Shown one piece after another: positions 24,549 through 33,338 of a stretch of DNA of 50,592 nt. A program made the translations under genes and the position numbers. The notes beneath the pieces were generated by a model, which did no database searches, was not told the origin of the DNA, and saw only the letters and a list, made by a program, of their open reading frames with translations. This DNA is from Ruminococcaceae bacterium UBA3323 (GTDB lineage: Bacteria; Bacillota; Clostridia; Oscillospirales; Acutalibacteraceae), in NCBI GenBank assembly GCA_002361935.1, contig DESD01000041.1, positions 1 through 50,592 on the forward strand, given 5' to 3'. Numbering within the stretch: the stretch's first letter is position 1; the number at the start of each line of letters is the position of its first letter.

Positions 24549-25799
24549 TTAATAATCCAAATAAGGTGCGTATTTCTGAATCTTTGATCTGAATTCGTAC
24601 TGGTCCTTGGCAGTATACAGATTACGATTCGTATCATGGAAGAAATAGTAATCATTTGAATCTGCAGGATAAAGCGCTGCTTCAATTGCATCAATACCCG
24701 GATTACAGATAGGACCTTCAGGTAAACCTACAACATTAGAATCCGAATTGGTGCTGTAATATTTCAAATAATAATCGGCTGTATGAGCAGAAGTTGCAGA
24801 CAAAGAAGGTGCAACCTTATTTTTAATGTAATCATAGGTTGATTGACATCCCAATGACGGGTGATTCGTTTTATCCTTAAGCCTGTTTTCGATAATTGCC
24901 GCAATTTCACTCATTTGATCAGAATTGGCGGCCTCTGCCTGAACAATGGAAGCAATAATGATTATTTCATTCATTGTAAAACCAAGCTCTTTTGCTCTTT
25001 CTCTATGCTTAGAGGTTACTCTGTCTTCCGTTGTTTTAATTAAGGTTTCAATTGCACTTGATGCACTTTGACCTATATAGAAATAATAGGTTTCAGGGAA
25101 AAGATATCCCTCTAATCTATAAGGAACGCTTTCCTTTGATTTTAAATTCGAAACAAGCGAATATGAAAACTCAGTAGACTCAATTACAGATAAAAGTGCA
25201 GCCTTATCACAAACCTCATTATCCACAAGCTTATTAATCACATCAGCTGTTGTAATACCCTCAGGAAATGTGATTTTAACAGTTTCAGAGGTATCTGCCG
25301 TACCTTTCATGGCAACCAGCATGTTTTCAAGCCCCATTTTTCCGTTCAGATAATAAACACCGGCTTCATACGGAGCCTTAACCCCTGCATCTCTTATAAA
25401 CTTTGTTTCAAGCTTAACAAACAGCTTGCAGAAATTCTTACATTTAATAAGACCGTTTTCCGCAAGAAGCTCAACAGCTTGTGACGGATCCTCAATCTGT
25501 TTACTGTAGCTTACGGTTACCGTAGCCTTTGTTTTCGTGATTCCGAATAAATCATTAAGGCAGAAAATTGCATAAACCGAAATGCACATTGAAACTGCAA
25601 TAACAATGATAAAAAACAAATAGGTTGAAGCAACCGGATTCCCTTTTTTATTTTTTTTGCCTTTTGAAGATGAAGAAGAATCTGCTGCCTTCTTTCCGTC
25701 TCTTATTTTTTTTGCAAAATCCTCATTGGAAAAATATATATCCTTGCTGCCTGTATCCGAATCAACAGGATTTAAACCGGATTCATATAAATCAGCCAT
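24549..25799 (-). CDS. mltG: Endolytic murein transglycosylase MltG
   Basis: MltG cuts nascent glycan chains at the outer face of the membrane and sets their length. The 416-residue protein has a charged cytoplasmic N-terminus with a lysine-rich stretch, one membrane helix (STYLFFIIVIAVSMCISVYAIF), and the YceG domain with IIIASIVQAEA (catalytic Glu) followed by ENRLKDKTNHPSLGCQSTYDY and GLPEGPICNPG. The ATG at 25799 with GGTGA about five bases upstream is preferred to an ATG at 25811, whose AAAGG is only two bases away. A structured leader of about 150 bases precedes it. Confidence 0.95.
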   Translation of the reverse strand: MADLYESGLNPVDSDTGSKDIYFSNEDFAKKIRDGKKAADSSSSSKGKKNKKGNPVASTYLFFIIVIAVSMCISVYAIFCLNDLFGITKTKATVTVSYSKQIEDPSQAVELLAENGLIKCKNFCKLFVKLETKFIRDAGVKAPYEAGVYYLNGKMGLENMLVAMKGTADTSETVKITFPEGITTADVINKLVDNEVCDKAALLSVIESTEFSYSLVSNLKSKESVPYRLEGYLFPETYYFYIGQSASSAIETLIKTTEDRVTSKHRERAKELGFTMNEIIIIASIVQAEAANSDQMSEIAAIIENRLKDKTNHPSLGCQSTYDYIKNKVAPSLSATSAHTADYYLKYYSTNSDSNVVGLPEGPICNPGIDAIEAALYPADSNDYYFFHDTNRNLYTAKDQYEFRSKIQKYAPYLDY

Positions 25800-25810
25800 A
25801 TAAATCACCA

Positions 25811-25961
25811 TAGCCTTTCAGGCTACAAATCTTTCATTAAAAATCATCAGCACCCTGCTGTAGCCTGACAAGGTGTTAATAGTTATTACAGCCATCTCAA
25901 AATTATGCCGCAGGCAAATTTTGAGGGCGATATAATCGAGATAGTGTGACTTTCACACTAT
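25811..25961 (-). promoter_or_regulatory. Structured leader between the folate gene and mltG
   Basis: This 155-base gap is unusually rich in hairpins. Reading towards mltG: a 9-bp stem (25941-25949 with 25953-25961, loop of three); a 13-bp stem with one bulge (25896-25925); and a 9-bp stem (25859-25867 with 25819-25827) that encloses a small CAG/CTG hairpin. The last arm can instead pair with 25811-25815 (TAGCC with GGCTA), ending next to the mltG ribosome binding site, so two mutually exclusive structures are possible. None is followed by a T-tract. It may be an RNA control element or a structured small RNA; I recognise no known family. Confidence 0.5.
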
Positions 25962-25966
25962 GCATC

Positions 25967-26527
25967 CTATTTACAAAGGATAATTTTATCTTCCGTTGCA
26001 ATAAACTTAACCGCAATATCATAAAAATCTGCAGGCAAGCTATCACTCAGAAAACTATTATAACACAAACCAATGGTATTAAATGTAAACTTTTTTAAAA
26101 ACCTGTCATAATAGCCTTTTCCATAACCAAGCCTATAGCCCTTTTTGTCAAAAGCAAAAGCAGGCACGATACATAATGAATTGCCGAAATCAGTAACCTT
26201 ATCACACACTTCCGGATCCGGTTCCATAATATCATAAGACCCGATTTTCAAATCATCAAGTGAACGGATATAGTAAAACGCCATATTTCCGTTACCGTCG
26301 GTACAATACGGAAGTGCCGTTTTTTTACCGCATTTAAGTGCATCTTCTATAACAGGCAAAGTATTAATTTCACTATTCAAAGGATAATAGCAAAGAATCT
26401 GATCTGCATTTTTAAACAAATCACTTTTCAAAACATTCCGGCAGATAGAAAGATCCTTGTTTTCTTTATCGTAAACGCTTTCACGCAATTGTTTAAAATG
26501 CTTTCGCAGCTCGCTTTTTACATACAC
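25967..26527 (-). CDS. 5-formyltetrahydrofolate cyclo-ligase
   Basis: Converts 5-formyl-THF to 5,10-methenyl-THF with ATP, recycling folate. The 186-residue protein has the basic N-terminus KSELRKHFKQLR, the substrate region ALPYC, and the C-terminal signature RLGYGKGYYDRFL. Length matches the family (YqgN/FTHFS). The start is GTG with AGGAG nine bases upstream, inside the end of the DJ-1 gene, and the genes overlap by ten bases. Confidence 0.95.
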   Translation of the reverse strand: MYVKSELRKHFKQLRESVYDKENKDLSICRNVLKSDLFKNADQILCYYPLNSEINTLPVIEDALKCGKKTALPYCTDGNGNMAFYYIRSLDDLKIGSYDIMEPDPEVCDKVTDFGNSLCIVPAFAFDKKGYRLGYGKGYYDRFLKKFTFNTIGLCYNSFLSDSLPADFYDIAVKFIATEDKIILCK

Positions 26528-27057
26528 TGAATTGTGCTCCTAACTGTTTCAGCAGCCTCATCGCCTACAAGCTCTCTTACAATTTCAAGCCCGAATTCAA
26601 CAGAAACGCCGGCTCCTTTTGCAGTAATAAAATCGCCGTCCGTAACAACATAATCTTTTGAGATATTGGCTCCTTCAAGCGATTCTTCAAATCCCGGATA
26701 GCAAACAGCATTTTTTCCGTTCAGCAATCCTTTATGCCCAAGAAGCGATGGACCGGCACAAATTGCACACACAAGTATTCCGTTTTGTACAGCCTCATCA
26801 ACAACAGACTGAACAAGGGACGAATTTTCAAGATTGATTACACCCTGTGAGCCACCCGGAATAACAACAGCTTCAACATCTTTAAATTCAAATTCATTTG
26901 AAACAATATCTGCCGTTACGGGAATGCCGCAGGAGGAAGTGATAACCTTTTTATCAACACCAACCGTTGTAACCTCAACATTGGCACGCCTGAGCATATC
27001 AACAGGTGCCATGGCCTCTATAATCTCAAAGCCGTCTGCAAGAAAAACATAAACCAT
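26518..27057 (-). CDS. DJ-1/PfpI family protein (YajL/ThiJ-like)
   Basis: A 179-residue protein of the DJ-1 superfamily. It has the nucleophile elbow ILVCAICAGPSLLG with the conserved Cys, the conserved Glu in the N-terminal FLADGFEIIEAMAPVDMLRR, and GAGVSVEFGLEIV at the C-terminus. Members act as chaperones or in defence against reactive carbonyls; the exact activity (deglycase claims are disputed) cannot be told. The ATG has AGGAG eight bases upstream. Confidence 0.92.
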   Translation of the reverse strand: MVYVFLADGFEIIEAMAPVDMLRRANVEVTTVGVDKKVITSSCGIPVTADIVSNEFEFKDVEAVVIPGGSQGVINLENSSLVQSVVDEAVQNGILVCAICAGPSLLGHKGLLNGKNAVCYPGFEESLEGANISKDYVVTDGDFITAKGAGVSVEFGLEIVRELVGDEAAETVRSTIQCM

Positions 27058-27068
27058 CGTTAATTCTC

Positions 27069-27581
27069 CTATTTTATAATCATTCCTGTGTTTCCGACAG
27101 GAAAATTTTTGATTGAATAAACCATTCCGTCAGGATAAGTATAATCACTACCGGAATACAAATATTCAATGATTTCATTACTTTCATCAAAAACAATTTT
27201 ATTTTTGTATTTCGCATCCGAATGCAATTTTGTTTCAAATCCGAATTTTGCATAAAAACCGAAAAGAGTATCATTGGCGGGAATAAGCCACAAAAAATCA
27301 TTCATATACTTTTTGGCTTCATTTATAAGATTTGAAGAACAACCTTTATTTCTGAATTTTTCATCGGTGCATACAGCATAAACATATTTACCGTTTAAGC
27401 CTGAATAGCTGCAATCAATAAGAAAAAGCATGGAAACGAGTTTTTCTTCTTTAAAATATCCAAGACAATCCGCATTCCTGCTTTTCTCTAAGAAAAACAA
27501 AACATCTTCCCTGCTGTCTTCACTGAAAACACTTCTCCACAGCGAAATTATCTGTTCCCTATCATCCGTAAATCTAATCAT
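27069..27581 (-). CDS. GNAT family N-acetyltransferase
   Basis: A 170-residue acetyltransferase-like protein. The acyl-CoA fold is indicated by KYVYAVCTDEKFRNKGCSSNLINEAKKYM, which carries the R-x-x-G-x-[GS/S]-type pyrophosphate loop (RNKGCS), and by FYAKFGFETK near the end. Substrate unknown. The ATG at 27581 shares one base with the stop of the upstream DUF2156 gene (TAATG), and AGGAAAATA precedes it; a longer frame reaching 27626 is not preferred. The pairing with DUF2156, another GNAT-like fold, suggests joint function. Confidence 0.85.
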   Translation of the reverse strand: MIRFTDDREQIISLWRSVFSEDSREDVLFFLEKSRNADCLGYFKEEKLVSMLFLIDCSYSGLNGKYVYAVCTDEKFRNKGCSSNLINEAKKYMNDFLWLIPANDTLFGFYAKFGFETKLHSDAKYKNKIVFDESNEIIEYLYSGSDYTYPDGMVYSIKNFPVGNTGMIIK

Positions 27582-28474
27582 TATTTTCCTATATATTTTG
27601 CACTTTCTTTTTTCAGCCAAAGGCACGGGCGATAAGACTGCTTTGCTTTTCTTAAGCCCTCAATGCCCAAATCCTCTTCCCTGTTTATAAATTCATATCC
27701 GTCTTCAAGAAGCCTTTTTGCAAATTCCTGATTAATAATTGCATATGCACCCTGAATATCGGCAGGCGCCTTCTCAAAATGAGAAACAAAGCAGTTGTTT
27801 GCACCTTTTTCTCCATAGGTATAGGCAATGGCTTTGGAATTTACTCTTATAATTCCGCCCTTGAAGCCAAGCTTTTTATAGTTTTCAAAGCCGGTTAAAA
27901 CAGACTCGAATTCAAGAGAATAATCGGAATCATTCTCATCCTTATCATAAATCCAATTTGTATGAAGATTTATACAATCGGAAATATTATCTTCGTTGAT
28001 TTCTTCATAGCACCAATCGGGATTGTTTTTCTTAAAGTTTGTTATATGATTTCTTTTTCCGTGGTATTTCTTGCCTTTTAACTCTGCAAGATCAGCAGCA
28101 TTATAGATATAATCGTTGTTGCCGTCATCATATGAATACTCAAATTCATCCGCAAACGATGCATTAAGCATTTCCTTGTAGCTTTCGGTTATTCCGTAAA
28201 TAACAGGTGTTATTCCAAGCCCCTTTGCATCATTTATAATCTGCAGAACAGCATCTTTAAAATCGCCCTTGCCAATCGGAAGAGAATAGGAATAGTTTTC
28301 CTTTCCCCAGCGACAGATAAAGAAATCCTTATATCTTGCAACCTTAGTACTGTAGGCGGTGTGCCAAATATAAATACTGCCGAATGTATATTCGCAGTTC
28401 ATGCTGTGTGCATAAGACAGGCATTCGTCAATCCACTCTTTGTCATTGATTTCAGGTATTTTAAATTCTAACAT
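27581..28474 (-). CDS. DUF2156 protein (phosphatidylglycerol lysyltransferase-like)
   Basis: A 297-residue protein of the DUF2156 family, which has the same fold as the catalytic half of the lysyl-phosphatidylglycerol synthase MprF. Visible features are NCEYTFGSIYIWHTAY near the start, HGKRNHITNFKKNNPDW in the middle and FINREEDLGIEGLRKAKQSYRP at the end. There is no membrane segment, so it is not a complete MprF. These proteins may transfer an amino acid from tRNA to a lipid or peptide, but the substrate is unproven. The ATG overlaps the tmk stop by seven bases, with GAGGA upstream. Confidence 0.88.
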   Translation of the reverse strand: MLEFKIPEINDKEWIDECLSYAHSMNCEYTFGSIYIWHTAYSTKVARYKDFFICRWGKENYSYSLPIGKGDFKDAVLQIINDAKGLGITPVIYGITESYKEMLNASFADEFEYSYDDGNNDYIYNAADLAELKGKKYHGKRNHITNFKKNNPDWCYEEINEDNISDCINLHTNWIYDKDENDSDYSLEFESVLTGFENYKKLGFKGGIIRVNSKAIAYTYGEKGANNCFVSHFEKAPADIQGAYAIINQEFAKRLLEDGYEFINREEDLGIEGLRKAKQSYRPCLWLKKESAKYIGK

Positions 28475-29133
28475 AATTCCTCTTCAATAATTTTTATAAT
28501 ACTGTTATGTATTTCATTAACAGGAAGCGGATTTTCCCCGTCTGAACACGCAATTACTTTCCACCCCTGTTTATTTGCGGTGTACAAAGCTGCTTTACGG
28601 CATTTTTTCAGGAATTCAACATTAACCTCGTGAACATCCTTTTTCCCTTCATCACCGTTATAGCGGGCAGACATAAGCTTTTGGGAAATTTCAACGGGCA
28701 TATCAAGATAGATAACCGCATCCGGCTTTGGAATGCCGATTTTGTTATATTCAAAATCGGCACTCCACTCAAGGTAGTAATCCCATTCCGATTCGTCTAT
28801 CTTTTCCATCTGATAAATGGAATTAGATGTAGCATATCGGTCTGCAAGAATAATCGTTCCGTTTTCGTAATCCTTGCCCCAGCCAAGTTTATAGGATGCA
28901 AATCTGTCCACAGCATAAAATGCACCTGCGGCATAAGCATTCACATCATCGGCTGATTTCCCGAATTCACCGCCAAGATACATTTTTACAAGTGTGCTTG
29001 ACGGACTGTCATAATCAGGGAGTTTAATTTTTTTATACTCAATGGAGTGTTTGGAAAAATAATTCTCAAGCAGTTTAACCTGCGTTGATTTTCCGCTTCC
29101 GTCCAATCCTTCAATAATAATTAATTTCTTCAT
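28468..29133 (-). CDS. Thymidylate kinase-like protein
   Basis: A 221-residue deoxynucleotide kinase of the thymidylate kinase family, which makes dTDP from dTMP. It has the P-loop EGLDGSGKSTQ, the ADRYATSN switch-like motif after strand three, and PDAVIYLDMP before the lid region. It is a little longer than Bacillus Tmk, and the DR-motif is ADRYATSN rather than DRY..SS, so a different nucleoside monophosphate is possible. The ATG overlaps the DUF896 stop (ATGA). Confidence 0.88.
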   Translation of the reverse strand: MKKLIIIEGLDGSGKSTQVKLLENYFSKHSIEYKKIKLPDYDSPSSTLVKMYLGGEFGKSADDVNAYAAGAFYAVDRFASYKLGWGKDYENGTIILADRYATSNSIYQMEKIDESEWDYYLEWSADFEYNKIGIPKPDAVIYLDMPVEISQKLMSARYNGDEGKKDVHEVNVEFLKKCRKAALYTANKQGWKVIACSDGENPLPVNEIHNSIIKIIEEELC

Positions 29134-29339
29134 TTGTCTTTTCTTGTAACCTTTTTTTTGTTGCCCTTTTCATCCACAATGTATGTGTTTTCAAGCTGAC
29201 CTACAAGGCTTTCCTTGAAACTGTCTATATATATGCGGCGAAGCTTTGCCTGTTCTTCCTTTTCAGCCTCGGTAAGACCTTCGGCCTTGGATTTATGAGC
29301 AAGCTCATTAATTCTGTTTATTTGTTCCTGTGTAACCAT
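29130..29339 (-). CDS. DUF896 protein (YnzC family)
   Basis: A 69-residue protein of the DUF896 family with the conserved helical pair INRINELAHKSKAEGLTEAEKEEQAKLRRIYI, as in Bacillus subtilis YnzC. The family has no established enzymatic function. It is coupled to both neighbours, by TAATG with sigA and by ATGA with the thymidylate kinase. Confidence 0.93.
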   Translation of the reverse strand: MVTQEQINRINELAHKSKAEGLTEAEKEEQAKLRRIYIDSFKESLVGQLENTYIVDEKGNKKKVTRKDK

Positions 29340-30469
29340 TAGTCTAAAAAGTCCTTTAATTTTTTGCTTCTGCTTGGATGGCGGAGCTTTCTTAAAGCTT
29401 TTGCCTCAATCTGACGGATACGTTCACGGGTAACATTAAATACCTTTCCAACCTCTTCAAGAGTTTTGGGATTTCCGTCTTCAAGACCGAATCTGAGAGC
29501 AAGAACCTTTTCTTCCCTTGGAGTTAAGGTTTTAAGCACATCTGCAAGCTGTTCCTTAAGAAGGCTCATGGATGCTGCATCTGCAGGTGCAAGCGCATCA
29601 TCATCGGGAATGAAATCACCGAGATGAGAATCTTCCTCTTCACCGATAGGTGTTTCAAGAGAAACAGGCTCCTGTGCAACACGAAGAATTTCTCTTACCT
29701 TATCTGTAGGCATTTCAAGAAATTCTGCTATTTCTTCAGGCGTAGGCTCCTTGCCGTTCTGGTGAAGAAGCTGGCTGTTTGCCTTTTTAACCTTATTGAT
29801 GGTTTCAACCATATGAACAGGGATTCTGATTGTTCTTGCCTGATCGGCAATGGCACGTGTAATGGCCTGTCTTATCCACCATGTTGCATAGGTTGAAAAC
29901 TTAAATCCCTTTGAGTAATCAAACTTATCAACCGCTTTGATTAGGCCCATGTTTCCCTCCTGAATCAAATCAAGAAACTGCATGCCTCGGCCGACATATC
30001 TTTTTGCTATGCTTACAACAAGACGAAGATTTGCTTCTGCAAGTCTTTTCTTTGCAACCTCATCATCGTCTGCAATACGAATAGCATATTCAATTTCCTC
30101 TTCGGGAGTAAGAAGCGGCACTCTGCCTATTTCCTTAAGGTAAACCTTGACAGGATCATCCATTGCGGCATTATCATTGGTTGCAACTGTTTCTGCAGCA
30201 TCGGTATCCTTTGGCAAATCAACCTCAAGCGTAATACCGTCCAGTGCTTCGGCAGAAAAATCGTCTACAATACTGATATTTGAACCATCAATCATATCAT
30301 TCAGCTTTTCAAGCTCATCAACATCAAGATCAAGCTCAACAATCAAATTGTCTATTTCCTGAGCAGTAAGATGACCGACAGCCTTTCCCTTATCTACAAG
30401 CTTTTTAAATGCATTGTTTTTCTTTTCCTCAGAAACATGCTGTGTCGGGGTAAGATTAATTTTATCCAT
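29339..30469 (-). CDS. sigA: Primary RNA polymerase sigma factor SigA (RpoD)
   Basis: The housekeeping sigma factor, 376 residues. It has the N-terminal region 1.1, region 1.2 DPVKVYLKEIGRVPLLTPEEE, the region 2 core NLRLVVSIAKRYVGRGMQFLDLIQEGNMGLIKAVDKFDYSKGFKFSTYATWWIRQAITR, region 3 and region 4.2 EVGKVFNVTRERIRQIEAKALRKLRHP. GGAG lies six bases before the ATG. It follows dnaG by 12 bases, the order conserved in most bacteria, and starts the chain DUF896-tmk-DUF2156. Confidence 0.98.
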   Translation of the reverse strand: MDKINLTPTQHVSEEKKNNAFKKLVDKGKAVGHLTAQEIDNLIVELDLDVDELEKLNDMIDGSNISIVDDFSAEALDGITLEVDLPKDTDAAETVATNDNAAMDDPVKVYLKEIGRVPLLTPEEEIEYAIRIADDDEVAKKRLAEANLRLVVSIAKRYVGRGMQFLDLIQEGNMGLIKAVDKFDYSKGFKFSTYATWWIRQAITRAIADQARTIRIPVHMVETINKVKKANSQLLHQNGKEPTPEEIAEFLEMPTDKVREILRVAQEPVSLETPIGEEEDSHLGDFIPDDDALAPADAASMSLLKEQLADVLKTLTPREEKVLALRFGLEDGNPKTLEEVGKVFNVTRERIRQIEAKALRKLRHPSRSKKLKDFLD

Positions 30470-30481
30470 AGTATTCTCCTT

Positions 30482-32218
30482 TTATGTATTTCCAAAGGCT
30501 TTTCTGAATTCATCGTCATTCATTTCGGAAACCGTTTTACCGTTTTTTCTGTTATATTCTTCCGAAATAACCTTCAGACAATCAGAAAATTCTTCTTTGG
30601 AATTTGCACTTTCTTTTCCTCTTGCAATAATGCCCGAATACCTGCCGCATTCATCGGCGGTTAGTTTGTCGCCGAAATTTGTTATATCGGTATCCGCACC
30701 ATTTGATATATTTTCACAGATAAGTCCGAAAAGCTTTCTCATGAAACCGGGGGTTAAACAATCTGCTGAAAAATCGCCGATACTCTTTAAGCAATCGGGA
30801 TACTTTACCAGCAGATAAATCATTCTTTCCTCTGCTTTGAATTTTTTAGCAGTTTCTCCGTTTTCATAAGAAATTCTTGCATTCTGCCTTATACTGTCAT
30901 TAACTATTTTTTTATAATTTGATCTTTTTTCGGCTCTTGTTCTTCGGCTCATATAAGCCTCAAGCTGCGCATTAAAGGTTCTTTTTTCGATACCAAGCTC
31001 GTCCGAAAGACGGGATACATATAAATCTCTTTCCACAGGCGAGGTATCAGCTATTATTTTGATAACATCATTTACAAAATCAACCTTACCTTGTGTTAAA
31101 TTAAGGTTATATTTTTTTCTTAAATCAAGAATTTTAAATTCCAGATCACTTGCCGCACCCTCAAGCATACCGCCGAATTTTTCAGCACCAACTGCCTTGA
31201 TAATCTCATCCGGGTCTTTTCCGTACTGAAGAACGGGAACCCTGATTTTTATATCGGTCTGCTTAAACATCTGAATTGCCTTGGACAGTGCTTTCTGCCC
31301 TGCTTCATCCGCATCATAAGCTAATATGACCTCTTTTGCATATCTGCAGATTAAGCGCACCTGTTCACTTGTTAATGCTGTTCCGCAGCCTGCCACAGCA
31401 TTTGTAAAGCCTGCCTGATGCATGGAAATCACATCCATATAGCCCTCACAGAGAATAATACTGTCTTTCCCACTGTCCTTAGCAAAATTAAGTCCGAATA
31501 CCTCATTGGTTTTTTTATAGGCAAGCGTATCATTAGTATTGATGTATTTGGGCTTGCTGTCATCAAGAACTCTTCCGCCGAAAGCAATCACATTACCTCT
31601 TACATCAATAATCGGCGTCATAACACGATTTCTGAAATAATCGTAATAACTGCCTCGGCTGCTTTTTCTTGCCAAACCTGCCTCAGTCATTTCGGAAAGC
31701 GTGAAGCCCTGAGATTTTAAATGCTTTATAAGCAGATCCCATGAATCGGGGGCATAGCCCAATCCGAATTTAGTTATGGTCTTTTTGGTTAAACCTCTGT
31801 TTAAATAATAGTTTAAAGCTGTTTTTCCGTTTTCGGACAGCAAAACGGAATGAAAAAACTTGGCGGCAGCCCTGTTTGCTTCAAGAATTCTTCTTCTTCG
31901 CTTGGAAAGGCTGTCATCATAACCGTCAGCAGGCATCTGCATTCCTGCTCTTTCGGCAAGAGCTTTAACGGCATCCATATAATCAAGATTTTCAATCTTT
32001 CTTATAAAACCAACTGCATCTCCGCCTGCACCGCAGCCAAAACAATAAAAAGACTGCGTTTCGGGATATACTGTGAATGAAGGTGTTTTTTCATTATGAA
32101 ACGGACACAGACCAACTAGGGTTGAACCCCTGCGTTTAAGCGAAACATAAGTTGAAATAATATCTTCAATATCTGTTTTAAATTTTAATTCCTGTAAAAA
32201 AGAATCATTAAGCGGCAC
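30482..32218 (-). CDS. dnaG: DNA primase
   Basis: Makes RNA primers for DNA replication. The 578-residue protein has the CHC2 zinc-binding motif C38-x2-H41-x17-C59-x2-C62, the TOPRIM domain with EGYMDVISMHQAG and YDADEAGQKA, and a C-terminal helicase-interacting region. The start is GTG with AAGGAG seven bases upstream. It heads the operon with sigA. The 260 bases upstream, shared with the divergent phosphoesterase gene, should hold its promoter, but I see no clear -10/-35 pair on the - strand. Confidence 0.97.
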   Translation of the reverse strand: MPLNDSFLQELKFKTDIEDIISTYVSLKRRGSTLVGLCPFHNEKTPSFTVYPETQSFYCFGCGAGGDAVGFIRKIENLDYMDAVKALAERAGMQMPADGYDDSLSKRRRRILEANRAAAKFFHSVLLSENGKTALNYYLNRGLTKKTITKFGLGYAPDSWDLLIKHLKSQGFTLSEMTEAGLARKSSRGSYYDYFRNRVMTPIIDVRGNVIAFGGRVLDDSKPKYINTNDTLAYKKTNEVFGLNFAKDSGKDSIILCEGYMDVISMHQAGFTNAVAGCGTALTSEQVRLICRYAKEVILAYDADEAGQKALSKAIQMFKQTDIKIRVPVLQYGKDPDEIIKAVGAEKFGGMLEGAASDLEFKILDLRKKYNLNLTQGKVDFVNDVIKIIADTSPVERDLYVSRLSDELGIEKRTFNAQLEAYMSRRTRAEKRSNYKKIVNDSIRQNARISYENGETAKKFKAEERMIYLLVKYPDCLKSIGDFSADCLTPGFMRKLFGLICENISNGADTDITNFGDKLTADECGRYSGIIARGKESANSKEEFSDCLKVISEEYNRKNGKTVSEMNDDEFRKAFGNT

Positions 32219-32430
32219 AATTAGGCTCCTTTTCCAATCTATTCCAAAGGCAAACAGCTTGTCCTGTTCAGTGAGTTTACGGGCCGGATTTTCCTTTTCG
32301 GATGGATTTACCGGTTAAATTATTCCTATTCTTTGATAGTTTTATCCAAAAAACAACCTTTTTATTACAACACTTATTATTTATACGCAATTTAGTGCAT
32401 AAATCCTTTATTTATATTAAAATTTTTATC

Positions 32431-32459
32431 TTGACTAAATATAGGATAAAGTTTATCAT
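32431..32459 (+). promoter_or_regulatory. Sigma-A promoter of the phosphoesterase gene
   Basis: TTGACT (32431-32436) is followed after 17 bases by TATCAT (32454-32459), about 20 bases before the ATG. Both hexamers match the consensus at five of six positions. Confidence 0.65.
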
Positions 32460-32478
32460 CAAAAAAGAGGTGCAATTT

Positions 32479-33321
32479 ATGATCTATACAGCAATTACGG
32501 CAATCATCCTTCTTATCGCTTTATTCTGCTATTACCAAAACAATAAAATTGACATAACCGAATATGGGATAGAAAGCGCTGAAATAAACAGCAACATAAA
32601 AATAGCACAGCTTTCGGACATGCATTCCAAGCCTTTTCGTAAGGCAGTTGAAAAATTAAAAGCAATCAAACCCGATATAATTATGATTACAGGTGATTTT
32701 ATTAACGACCACGGCAAAAACAAAGAAAAGATGCTTGAAATCGGGAAAGAACTTTTATGCATTGCCCCTGTATTTTATATTACGGGAAACCATGAACGAA
32801 GGCTTGAGAATTTTGATGAATTAATGAAGGAACTGCGCAATTTAGGATTTACTGTTCTTTTAAATAACATTTCCGAAGAAATCATAAAAAACAATCGCCT
32901 AACGATTCTTGGGTTGGATGAAAACCAGGCAGATTTTGAGGATTACAAAGCACGGAAAAACGGCACATTTGTTTATAAGGATATGAAACCGTATTTTGAT
33001 AAGCTTGAAGAATGCGGAGGCTTTAAAATTGTTTTAAGTCATTTCCCTGAAAACTTTGAAAATGTAAAAGAAAACAATTATTCTCAATATAAATTTGACC
33101 TTCAGTTATCGGGGCACGCACACGGCGGTCAGTTTATTCTGCCGTTTATAGGTCCGGTATTCAGCCCCGGCCAGGGGCTTTTCCCGAAATATGCATGTGG
33201 AAGCTTCGGGGAAAAGCCAAAACTTATTGTAAGCCGGGGACTCGGCAACTCGGAATTTCCGCTGCGATTATTCAATCATCCGGAAATCAATATTATAAAT
33301 CTAATTAAACCACAGGAATAA
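32479..33321 (+). CDS. Membrane-anchored metallophosphoesterase
   Basis: A calcineurin-like phosphoesterase of 280 residues with an N-terminal membrane segment (IYTAITAIILLIALFCYY). The metal-binding motifs are in order: SDMHS, TGDFIND, GNHE, LSHFPE and SGHAHGGQ. The family (YkuE/YaeI-type) hydrolyses phosphate esters such as lipid or nucleotide pyrophosphates; the substrate is not certain. The ATG at 32479 has GAGGTG six bases upstream, and an open frame further upstream runs across the promoter, so it is rejected. It is one of the few + strand genes and stands alone between two terminators. Confidence 0.9.
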   Translation: MIYTAITAIILLIALFCYYQNNKIDITEYGIESAEINSNIKIAQLSDMHSKPFRKAVEKLKAIKPDIIMITGDFINDHGKNKEKMLEIGKELLCIAPVFYITGNHERRLENFDELMKELRNLGFTVLLNNISEEIIKNNRLTILGLDENQADFEDYKARKNGTFVYKDMKPYFDKLEECGGFKIVLSHFPENFENVKENNYSQYKFDLQLSGHAHGGQFILPFIGPVFSPGQGLFPKYACGSFGEKPKLIVSRGLGNSEFPLRLFNHPEINIINLIKPQE

Positions 33322-33332
33322 TCCTGTGGTTT
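33307..33332. terminator. Intrinsic terminator between phosphoesterase and yigZ
   Basis: An 11-bp perfect stem (AAACCACAGGA with its complement) and a 4-base loop, followed on the + strand by TTTTTC. It contains the phosphoesterase stop codon. The yigZ stop lies just to its right, so the hairpin can also end the - strand transcript. Confidence 0.85.
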
Positions 33333-33338
33333 TTCATG

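Noticed and set aside
24548..24694. Upstream extension of the U32 frame
   Set aside because: It lies inside the mltG coding region and lacks family similarity.
25941..25961. 9-bp hairpin after the folate gene as a terminator
   Set aside because: It is stable, but no T-tract follows on the - strand, so I treat it as part of the structured leader.
25812..25966. 6S RNA gene next to the folate cyclo-ligase gene
   Set aside because: 6S RNA lies next to this gene in some proteobacteria, but the stretch here lacks the long central bulge and is too short.
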